Shown piece after piece: positions 1-5,547 of a DNA stretch of 5,547 nt (position 1 is the first letter of the stretch; each line of letters opens with the position of its first letter). The stretch spans positions 1 to 5,547 of the forward strand of contig JAUUZB010000352.1 of assembly GCA_030590185.1 (NCBI GenBank). The letters are read 5' to 3'. The DNA comes from Deltaproteobacteria bacterium. Lineage in GTDB: Bacteria > Myxococcota > XYA12-FULL-58-9 > JAUUZB01. Position numbers and translations under genes: made by a program. A model generated the notes under the pieces. The model was not told the origin of the DNA. It made no database searches and was given only the letters and a program-made list of their open reading frames with translations.

Positions 1-1250
1 ACCGGCGCGCGACCTACTATGTCGGTGATGCGCGCACAGCGGCGCTCCAGCGCGAGGCGGTCGCCAAAGAGATGGACCGCCTCCTACCTGGTTTCGCCGA
101 GGTGGCCTACCGCGACTGGCAGTCGCTGCTCGATCGTTGGTGGCGCGAGGCGCCGCCAAAAACGATTCTTGCCTTCGACGAGTTCCCAACTCTCGTCAAA
201 GCCTCACCGGAGCTCCCCAGCCTGTTGCAGAAGCTCTTGGATGCCGCGGAGCAGTCCGGACCTGGACTCATCCTGAGCGGCTCATCGCAGCGCATGATGC
301 ACGGCCTGGTTCTCGACTCAAACGCCCCCCTATTCGGCCGCGCCCAGGAGATCTTGCGCATCGATCCCCTGGAGCCCTACTGGCTGGGTCGTGCCCTGAA
401 GATTGACGAGCCGGGTGCCGTGATCGAGCAATACGCGATGTGGGGCGGCGTGCCGCGCTATTGGGAGCTGGCCGCAGACGAGACCGACCCCTGGGCGGCC
501 CTGGGTTATCACGTACTCGACCCCAACGGCGTCCTGCACCGGGAACCTGAGCGCCTCCTGCTCGACGACACCCGGGACGTGGCCCAAGCAGCATCGCTGC
601 TCAGCCTGATCGGCCGTGGCTGCCAGCGCTCGTCTGAGCTGGCTGCGCGCATGGGAGTACCTGCGACCTCGTTGTCACGCCCTCTTGCCCGCCTCATCGA
701 CCTGGGGATGATCGAGCGCCAAGTTCCCTTCGGACGTACGACCCGCGACTCGAAGCGCACCCTTTATAGGGTCGACGACCCGTTCTTGGCGCTTTGGTAC
801 CGTTTCGTCGAACCCGAGCGTTCGCGTCTTGCCGCCGGTCGAGTCGACGAGGTCACCGCCGCGGTGCGAGCGGAGTGGCCCCAGTACCTCGGTCACGCAT
901 GGGAAGCGATGGTGCGGCGTAGCGTGGGGCGCAGCACGTTGTTCGGCGAACGCTGGCTGCCAGCCAAGCGTTGGTGGGGGAGGGGGACAGACGGCGGAAT
1001 GATCGAGCTCGACGTCGTCGCCCAATCCGCGTCGGACCCTGGGCTCATCCTGGTCGGCGAGGTCAAGCTGCAGGCCAGCGCGAAAGAGATTCCGCGGCTG
1101 CTCAACACGCTGGCGCGTAGGGCTGCAGCGTGTCCCATCCTAAAGACCAAGCGTCTCCAGCTTGCCCTATGGCTGCAGCGAAGTAGATCGCGGCGTCCCG
1201 AGGTGTTCACCGCCCGCCACGTGGTGTGCGGTGAATTTGAGGAAGAATAG
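1..1250 (+). CDS. Archaeal-type AAA ATPase with C-terminal DUF234 nuclease-like domain (5' partial)
   Basis: The reading frame is open from base 3, so the gene starts upstream of the window; the first in-window ATG (base 72) is internal. About 415 codons are visible. Counting from that ATG: a hydrophobic strand ending in the Walker B acidic pair (ILAFDEF, D36-E37); a sensor-1-like strand LILSGSS at 66-72; the stretch SNAPLFGRAQEI at about 83-94, typical of this ATPase family; and a winged-helix-like region at about 170-220. A C-terminal DUF234-type domain follows from about 236 (DPFLALWYRF). Its ELDVV...LVGEVK pattern (E312, D314, E330, K332) fits a PD-(D/E)XK core. The Walker A loop should lie in the missing N-terminus. 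Members are cytoplasmic P-loop ATPases, mostly of unknown function; a DNA-related or mobile-element role is suspected from the nuclease-like fold. The gene converges on the symporter with 49 bp between stop codons. Family assignment is strong, function unknown. Confidence 0.9.
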   Translation, partial: RRATYYVGDARTAALQREAVAKEMDRLLPGFAEVAYRDWQSLLDRWWREAPPKTILAFDEFPTLVKASPELPSLLQKLLDAAEQSGPGLILSGSSQRMMHGLVLDSNAPLFGRAQEILRIDPLEPYWLGRALKIDEPGAVIEQYAMWGGVPRYWELAADETDPWAALGYHVLDPNGVLHREPERLLLDDTRDVAQAASLLSLIGRGCQRSSELAARMGVPATSLSRPLARLIDLGMIERQVPFGRTTRDSKRTLYRVDDPFLALWYRFVEPERSRLAAGRVDEVTAAVRAEWPQYLGHAWEAMVRRSVGRSTLFGERWLPAKRWWGRGTDGGMIELDVVAQSASDPGLILVGEVKLQASAKEIPRLLNTLARRAAACPILKTKRLQLALWLQRSRSRRPEVFTARHVVCGEFEEE

Positions 1251-1299
1251 ACGGTGTCGCGCCGGCCGCGAAAGAGCCGAGCCCGGCGGCAGCCCCGCC

Positions 1300-3174
1300 T
1301 CACCCCCCCGCAGCCTCGCCGGCCGCGAGCTTCTCGTAGTACTCATCCTCCTCCTGGCAAGTCTCCTCACTCTTGAGGTTGCGGAACCAGAAGAAGTAGA
1401 GGCCAACCGCGCAGACCACGGCGATGTCGGTGAAGAATGCGAACTTGGTCCACTCGTGGAAGATCAAGCTCATGCCGCCGAGCAGCAGGGACATCTGAAA
1501 CGGGATCGCGAAGCACAGGGAGATGATGTCGTTCAGATTCTCAACGACCCGCTCCAGGATCCCCTTCTCTTCGATCAGCCCCTGCTCGGCCGCCTTCTTC
1601 GAATACTTACCCCACCCCCCCCAGGGATTGATCTGCACGCAGAAGCGCACCAGGGTCTGCTCCGGGATCGGCGCGGTCACCAGGGTGGCGACGATCGCGG
1701 TTAGGGTGGCGCTGCCGATGACGCTCGGGAAGGCGTAGTAGAGCGGCCAGCCGAGGACCGTGTTGAACAGCAGGGCCGAGATGATGCCGGCGGTGGTGCC
1801 GAGGGCGAAGCCGTAGCCATTGAAGCGCGGCCAGTACCAACGCAACACCAGCGGCACGAACAGACCGGCGCCAATCCCCATGGTGATCAGGCTCCAGATT
1901 TTCTCGATGCTCGGCACGATGGCGGCGAACAGGATGCCGAGCACGCATAGGCCGACCGTGGCAATACGCGACATGCGCATCAGCTGTTGGTCGGTGGCCT
2001 TGGGCCGCACGTAGGACTGATAGATGTCCTTGACCACGTAGGAGGCGCCGGCGTTGAGCGTCGAGTCAAAGGTGGACATGGCCGCGGCGATGAGGCCGGC
2101 GATCACCAGGCCGCGCACCCCGGCGGGCAAGAGTTGTCCGAGCACCACCGGCAACACCTTCTCGGGGTCGCCGTTGATGATGTCGGCCCCGGCGCCGCCC
2201 TGGGCGACGATGTGGTAGCCCATCACCACCAGGCCGGCGACCATGGTCCAGCGGAACCCCGACAACAGGATGCTCTCCAGGGTCAGCAGGCCAGCTTCGC
2301 GCTCCGACTTGGCAGCAAAGAAGCGCTGGTCGGTGTAGCCGCCCACGCCGCCGAGGCCCTCGAGGGTGGTGCGCAAAAACCACATCACCACGCAGATGCC
2401 AAACATCGATAGGATCGGTTGCCAGGCGCCCGGATCCCTGGCGAGCAGGGAGGTGCCTTGACCCATGGGCACCTCGAGGTCGAGCCTCATCATGGCCTCC
2501 GGCAGGGCCACCTCGGGGCGCAGGGCAAAGGCCTTGATGCTCACGAAGATGGCGGTGAAGGTCAGCAGGATCATCTGCACCACGTCGGTGAAGACGACGC
2601 CGTAGAGGCCGGACATTAGAGTGTAGAACAGGCCGATGCCGACCATGATCGACACGCAGGCGACCTCCGGCAGCGGGATGAAGTAGACCAGGAACTTCCC
2701 GGCGCCCTTGGAGAAGTAGATGATCATCCCGAGGGAGAGGATGATGTTCGCCGATGCCGAGATGATGTGCGCCCACTTGCCCTGGGTGTCGGTGCCAAAG
2801 CGCAGCTTCATCCATTCGGCTGAGGTCATCACCCGGCTGCGGCGCAGCCACTTGCCCAAGAAGACCATGAGAAAGGCCAGGGAGAGCCCGACCCCGCCGC
2901 GCAGCTCGACCAAAAAGCCCTTGTAGCCGAGGGCGAAGACCACCGCGACGATGATCATGGTGCCGGCCATGTCGAAGTTCGAGGTCGCGGTGGAAATACC
3001 GAGTACGTACCAGGGGATGCGCTTGCCCCCGAGGAAGTAGTCGTTGAGGCCCTTGGAGGCGACGTTCGACATCCAGTAGCCGACCACCATCACCAGCAGC
3101 AAAAAGCCGACGATGATGGCGATGTCGACGGCCGCGATGACCGGCTCAGCGGCGGGAAGGGCGACGGTTTCCAT
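1300..3174 (-). CDS. Sodium:solute symporter (SSS family)
   Basis: This encodes a 624-residue inner-membrane protein of the solute:sodium symporter family (TC 2.A.21), which couples Na+ entry to solute uptake. The start METVALP is chosen because GGAGG lies 6 nt upstream; an in-frame extension of 42 codons is possible but polar and non-conserved in look. Visible marks are a first membrane helix at about 12-34; YFLGGKRIPWYVLGIST at 46-62; the substrate-side stretch GGYTDQRFFAAKSEREA at 278-294; and the TM8 Na+-site stretch GLIAAAMSTFDSTLNA at 360-375, where S367-T368 match the Na2 Ser/Thr pair. I count about 15 hydrophobic segments. The protein is longer than the usual 480-550 residues because of a soluble linker (about 503-548) and two further helices at about 551-573 and 580-598, then an acidic tail. 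The substrate cannot be told from sequence. It is divergent from the radical SAM gene, with which it may be co-regulated. Confidence 0.95.
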   Translation of the reverse strand: METVALPAAEPVIAAVDIAIIVGFLLLVMVVGYWMSNVASKGLNDYFLGGKRIPWYVLGISTATSNFDMAGTMIIVAVVFALGYKGFLVELRGGVGLSLAFLMVFLGKWLRRSRVMTSAEWMKLRFGTDTQGKWAHIISASANIILSLGMIIYFSKGAGKFLVYFIPLPEVACVSIMVGIGLFYTLMSGLYGVVFTDVVQMILLTFTAIFVSIKAFALRPEVALPEAMMRLDLEVPMGQGTSLLARDPGAWQPILSMFGICVVMWFLRTTLEGLGGVGGYTDQRFFAAKSEREAGLLTLESILLSGFRWTMVAGLVVMGYHIVAQGGAGADIINGDPEKVLPVVLGQLLPAGVRGLVIAGLIAAAMSTFDSTLNAGASYVVKDIYQSYVRPKATDQQLMRMSRIATVGLCVLGILFAAIVPSIEKIWSLITMGIGAGLFVPLVLRWYWPRFNGYGFALGTTAGIISALLFNTVLGWPLYYAFPSVIGSATLTAIVATLVTAPIPEQTLVRFCVQINPWGGWGKYSKKAAEQGLIEEKGILERVVENLNDIISLCFAIPFQMSLLLGGMSLIFHEWTKFAFFTDIAVVCAVGLYFFWFRNLKSEETCQEEDEYYEKLAAGEAAGG

Positions 3175-3179
3175 GATTT

Positions 3180-3185
3180 TCCTCC
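3180..3185 (-). promoter_or_regulatory. Ribosome binding site of the symporter
   Basis: On the minus strand, GGAGGA precedes the ATG at 3174; the GGAGG core ends 6 nt before the start codon. This near-perfect Shine-Dalgarno sequence decides the 624-residue start over the upstream in-frame ATG at 3300. Confidence 0.8.
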
Positions 3186-3350
3186 AGGGCTCGACCCGGC
3201 GGGGATGGTCGCACAGGAGGTCCGGCGATTGCCAGGGGGCGAATCTAGCGCCTTGGGACCTTTTTGGCCGGGATGGGTACTGCGCTCCCCGGACGTACAA
3301 TTAGCGATTTCCCGCTTCCCAAGACGGCAAAACTCCGATACTCGGCCTTC

Positions 3351-3364
3351 CCTGGGTACCTAGG
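3351..3364. promoter_or_regulatory. Near-palindromic site upstream of the radical SAM gene, possible operator
   Basis: CCTGGGTACCTAGG is a 14-bp inverted repeat centred on GGTACC with one mismatched pair (a G·T if folded as RNA). It ends 25 bp before the radical SAM ATG. The same CTGGGT half (3352-3357) can also pair with ACCCAG at 3372-3377, giving a 6-bp stem with a 14-nt loop just 5' of the Shine-Dalgarno sequence. Either form could be an operator or a translation-control hairpin, but a 14-bp imperfect palindrome can arise by chance. Confidence 0.25.
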
Positions 3365-3379
3365 ACTCATCACCCAGCC

Positions 3380-3384
3380 GGGAG
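3380..3384 (+). promoter_or_regulatory. Ribosome binding site of the radical SAM gene
   Basis: GGGAG lies 5 nt before the ATG at 3390. It is a modest Shine-Dalgarno match, but it favours this start over the upstream in-frame TTG (3264) and ATG (3273), neither of which has a purine-rich site in front. Confidence 0.55.
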
Positions 3385-3389
3385 CGAGC

Positions 3390-5114
3390 ATGAAGACCTC
3401 CAGTAGCATGTTGTTGTCGAGCATCTGTAAGCCCTTCGGCGCGAAATATGGCGATGGTTTTTCCACCGGCCCGATCGGCCTGTACCAAAACTGCTGGGTG
3501 CAGGGCATCTTCATCGTTGAAAACGTCGTCCTGCACTGGGGCCTGGATCTGATCGCCTGCAACATCGACATGCCAACTAAGGTTTTGCAGTACCCTTCGA
3601 TGAAGGAATTTGTTGCGGCGATTAAGAAGCACGACTACGAATACATCGGCATCTCCTTTAATGAGTGCACCTTCCACAAGATGGTCCCGATGGTGGAGGC
3701 CGCGCGCCGTCATTCGCCCAGCTCGAAGATCATCCTCGGGGGCTACGGCACGACCATGTCCGACGACGAGATCGGACACCTCGGCGATCACATCTGCCGC
3801 GAAGAGGCGATTGGCTACATGCGCAGATTGCTCGGGCAAAAAGAGAAGCCCTTCAATCACCCGGTGGTGACCGCCAAGAACGTGCTGTTCTCCCTCCCGA
3901 TCCTCGGCGAGACGGGCATGCTCACCGGCGGGGTGGGCTGTCCGAACGGTTGTGATTTCTGCATCACCTCGCACTATTTCAAGCGCAAGCACATCCGCTA
4001 CCTCGAGACCGGGCAGGACATCGTCGACGTGATCCACAAGATCCGTCGGGCCAAACCTGGCCTCGACTCATTCTGCATTTACGACGAAGACCTGTTGCTC
4101 AACGAGCGTCGCGGCCGCGAGTTTCTCGAGGCGATGCGAAAGAGCGATCTGGTCATCAACCTCTCGATGTTCGCCAGCATGAAGGCGCTGTCCTACTACG
4201 AAATCTCCGAGCTCGCCGAGATGGGGATCTCGGCTATCTGGGTCGGCTTCGAGGGCAAGCGCGCCGGCTACGAGAAGATGGAGAGCAGCAGGAGCTACCA
4301 GGATTTGGCCGAGGAATGCCGCAGGTACGGCATCAGCCTCATCCTCTCCATGATCATCGGCTTTGAGTACCAGACCCCCGAGATCGTGCGTGAGGAGCTC
4401 GCCGAGTTCATGAGCATCAAGCCGGCGGTGCCTCAGTTCCTCATCTATGGACCGTCGGGCGGCACACCGTTGCTCGAGCGCCTCCAGAAGGAGGGCAGGC
4501 TCAACGAGGATTACAAGGACACCCGCCTGCGCGAGGGGTTCTCCCTGATGTTCGATCACCCGAACTTCACCACCGCCGAAGCGCGCGCCATGTTGGTGGA
4601 GTGTTACGAGACGGAGTACCAGACCAACGGTCCGACCATCTACCGGGGCATTGAGGCCAGCCTGCTTGCCTACAAATACCTGAAGGATTCGGACAAGCCC
4701 AAGCTAAGGGCCCGGGCCGAGCAGGCCCGCGAGGCGCTCAAGTTTTCCTGGGGCGCCTATCAGGTAGGTCTCAAGCACGCCCCGAACGAGACGATCAGGA
4801 CCAAGATCAAGGACCTCTATGCCGAGATCGAGCGGGTGATCGGCAAGCCCAGCCTAGGCGTTCGGGCCCTTGGCTATGCCGCGCTACCGGCGGCGCAGTG
4901 GACCAAGCTGCGGCAGAAGTACAAGATCTTCTCGCAGCCCCGCACCGAGACCGCCACCTACAATTGGGAGAACTACGCCGCTGACGCTCCCCGGCACGTG
5001 GTGCCCGCGGTCGTCGACGAGCAAGCTTCCGAGGCTCCGCCCTGCGAGCACCCCATGGCGAGTAGCTCCCACGGTGACGATCAGGTCTCTCATCCCCCGG
5101 CGGTGAGCGCCTGA
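3390..5114 (+). CDS. Radical SAM protein with N-terminal B12-binding-like domain
   Basis: This encodes 574 residues. The start MKTSSSMLLSS is chosen for the GGGAG site and because homology-like sequence begins at MLLSSICKPFG; upstream in-frame codons to 3264 look non-coding. Residues 7 to about 140 resemble the Rossmann-like cobalamin-binding fold of B12-type radical SAM enzymes: a first strand at 7-12, YIGISF at 85-90, then an amphipathic helix and IILGGYGT at 114-121. The radical SAM core follows, with CPNGCDFC (C184, C188, C191), the CX3CX2C motif that binds the 4Fe-4S cluster. Supporting core strands are IYDEDLL (DED 232-234), AIWVGFEGK (E288) and LSMIIGFEY (E326). The helical C-terminus ends in a Pro/Ala/Ser-rich, probably disordered tail at about 546-574. 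Such enzymes cleave S-adenosylmethionine to a 5'-deoxyadenosyl radical; those with B12 domains often methylate unactivated carbons. The canonical DxHxxG cobalamin-ligand motif is not seen, so B12 binding is uncertain. The substrate is unknown. The gene is divergent from the symporter. Confidence 0.92.
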   Translation: MKTSSSMLLSSICKPFGAKYGDGFSTGPIGLYQNCWVQGIFIVENVVLHWGLDLIACNIDMPTKVLQYPSMKEFVAAIKKHDYEYIGISFNECTFHKMVPMVEAARRHSPSSKIILGGYGTTMSDDEIGHLGDHICREEAIGYMRRLLGQKEKPFNHPVVTAKNVLFSLPILGETGMLTGGVGCPNGCDFCITSHYFKRKHIRYLETGQDIVDVIHKIRRAKPGLDSFCIYDEDLLLNERRGREFLEAMRKSDLVINLSMFASMKALSYYEISELAEMGISAIWVGFEGKRAGYEKMESSRSYQDLAEECRRYGISLILSMIIGFEYQTPEIVREELAEFMSIKPAVPQFLIYGPSGGTPLLERLQKEGRLNEDYKDTRLREGFSLMFDHPNFTTAEARAMLVECYETEYQTNGPTIYRGIEASLLAYKYLKDSDKPKLRARAEQAREALKFSWGAYQVGLKHAPNETIRTKIKDLYAEIERVIGKPSLGVRALGYAALPAAQWTKLRQKYKIFSQPRTETATYNWENYAADAPRHVVPAVVDEQASEAPPCEHPMASSSHGDDQVSHPPAVSA

Positions 5115-5117
5115 CCC

Positions 5118-5143
5118 GTGGCGGGCAAATGCCCGGGGCCCAC
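5118..5143. terminator. Hairpin after the radical SAM stop codon, possible terminator
   Basis: Three bases after the TGA at 5112-5114 begins a stem: CGGGC (5122-5126) pairs with GCCCG (5131-5135) across an AAAT loop, and an outer GTGG/CCAC pair extends it around a 4-nt bulge. No T-tract follows on the plus strand, so it is not a textbook intrinsic terminator. It also lies directly after the end of the glutamine synthetase fragment on the minus strand, so it may have been that gene's 3' hairpin. Confidence 0.35.
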
Positions 5144-5253
5144 AGGCTGTAGTACAGATTCATCTCAAAAGGATGCGGCCGGTTGCGCACGGCAATCACG
5201 TCCTTGGTCTTCTCTTCGATCCAGCTCTCGATTAGCTTCTCGTTGAAGATGCC
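5143..5253 (-). pseudogene. Orphan C-terminal fragment of glutamine synthetase
   Basis: On the minus strand 37 codons read GIFNEKLIESWIEEK, then RPHPFEMNLYYSL. This closely resembles the very end of type I glutamine synthetases: a G-x-F-x-x-x-x-I-x-x-W/Y-I helix followed by the terminal R-x-x-P-H-P-x-E-x-x-L/M-Y-Y pattern. The whole enzyme is about 440-475 residues, so over 90% is missing, including the ATP- and glutamate-binding catalytic residues. Likeness starts abruptly at about 5253; in-frame codons upstream (LRPLPEPTT) do not fit the family, and a TAG closes that frame at 5314-5316. At the 3' side, where the enzyme should stop, the codon is TGG (5140-5142), and the frame runs on without a stop into the antisense of the radical SAM gene. 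I infer a relic left by rearrangement, not a working gene. The match is from memory of the family, not from a search. Confidence 0.7.
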
Positions 5254-5547
5254 CGTCGTGGGCTCCGGCAGTGGCCGCAGCCACACTCTATGCCGGCTCG
5301 ACGCAGCGCTTGACTACACACGCAACGGTACGAGCCCGGCGGACGAGGACGTTCTTCACGACGGCGATCGTGTTGGTAAGCACGGTCGTGTCCTCCCTGA
5401 GAAGAGGATCGCAGCGTCTCATCAGGACCGCTTCAGGCCAAACTGGCAGATAGGAGTCGGGGGGTAGTCGGCCGGCAAGTCGTGGATAATCCTGACGGAT
5501 GACCCGGGTAGCCACGACGGCCGACGTCGGTGACTTATTCATGTCCC
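5254..5547. other. Region without a recognisable gene
   Basis: About 290 bp to the window end show no protein family I recognise in any frame. The longest plausible ORF is on the minus strand at 5288-5542 (84 codons, ATG start, beginning MNKSPTSAVV and ending RCVEPA); it is Arg- and Val-rich, and too little upstream sequence is visible to judge a ribosome site. An opposing plus-strand frame is open at 5183-5467, so at this GC content neither is good evidence of coding. Small symmetric elements are present: a perfect 10-bp palindrome CCGACGTCGG at 5521-5530 and a 7-bp inverted repeat GTCGTGG/CCACGAC (5479-5485 and 5512-5518). It may be decayed sequence belonging to the same rearrangement that left the glutamine synthetase relic. 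Confidence 0.4.

Larger units (their letters stand above)
3175..3389. promoter_or_regulatory. Divergent intergenic control region
   Basis: These 215 bp separate the divergent symporter and radical SAM starts and must contain the promoters of both unless transcription begins elsewhere. A possible plus-strand -10 box is TACAAT at 3296-3301, but the sequence 16-18 bp upstream is a poor -35. On the minus strand TAGATT at 3242-3247 is a weaker -10 candidate. I could not find a convincing -35/-10 pair or a sigma-54 -24/-12 element. The region is somewhat less GC-rich than the flanking genes, as expected for a promoter region. Confidence 0.55.

Noticed and set aside
1251..1299. Intrinsic terminator between the convergent ATPase and symporter genes
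   Set aside because: Only a 4-bp GCCG/CGGC stem with a short TCTTT run on the minus strand is visible, too weak to call.
2066..2851. Long minus-strand ORF of 261 codons inside the symporter
   Set aside because: It is Arg/His/Pro/Gly-rich and lies in another frame of a clearly real membrane-protein gene; it is a GC-driven shadow.
3175..3300. In-frame 42-codon N-terminal extension of the symporter to an upstream ATG at 3300
   Set aside because: The extension is polar, Arg/Pro-rich and has no ribosome site, whereas the start at 3174 has GGAGG at ideal spacing just before the first membrane helix.
3264..3389. In-frame extension of the radical SAM gene to TTG 3264 or ATG 3273
   Set aside because: No purine-rich site precedes either codon, and the residues do not resemble the N-terminal strand of B12-type radical SAM proteins, which begins at MLLSS.
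4807..5142. Minus-strand continuation of the glutamine synthetase frame as a longer protein
   Set aside because: Beyond LYYSL the translation is Arg/Pro-rich antisense of the radical SAM gene, typical of a GC-rich shadow frame.
5254..5320. Cys-rich reading ECGCGHC on the minus strand as a zinc-binding fragment
   Set aside because: It is short, has no start or ribosome site and lies in decayed sequence next to the glutamine synthetase relic; chance is the simpler reading.

Overview
The window is GC-rich bacterial DNA with tightly packed genes. GC-ending codons and Shine-Dalgarno-led ATG starts suggest a proteobacterium-like host. This is inference only; nothing in the window fixes the taxon. 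There is no rRNA, tRNA, CRISPR array or intact mobile element.

Layout: (1) 1-1250, plus strand: the 3' part of an archaeal-type AAA ATPase carrying a DUF234 PD-(D/E)XK-like domain; its P-loop end lies outside the window. (2) 1300-3174, minus strand, convergent with the ATPase: a 624-residue sodium:solute symporter (SSS family) with about 15 membrane segments. (3) 3175-3389: a 215-bp divergent intergenic region holding both upstream regions, a 14-bp near-palindrome and a possible small leader ORF. (4) 3390-5114, plus strand: a 574-residue radical SAM protein with an N-terminal B12-binding-like fold and a CX3CX2C cluster motif. (5) 5115-5547: a hairpin just after the radical SAM stop, then a 37-codon orphan fragment of the C-terminus of glutamine synthetase on the minus strand, then about 290 bp with no recognisable gene.

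How the genes may work together: the symporter and the radical SAM gene are divergent and share one short control region, so co-regulation is the most natural reading. A possible model is Na+-driven uptake of a small molecule that the radical SAM enzyme uses or modifies, but neither substrate can be read from the sequence. The ATPase is probably unrelated to this pair. The glutamine synthetase scrap shows that the radical SAM 3' flank has been rearranged.

I did not find a convincing new multi-gene system. The best leads are the symporter/radical SAM pair, the absence of the canonical cobalamin-ligand motif in the radical SAM protein, and the glutamine synthetase relic.
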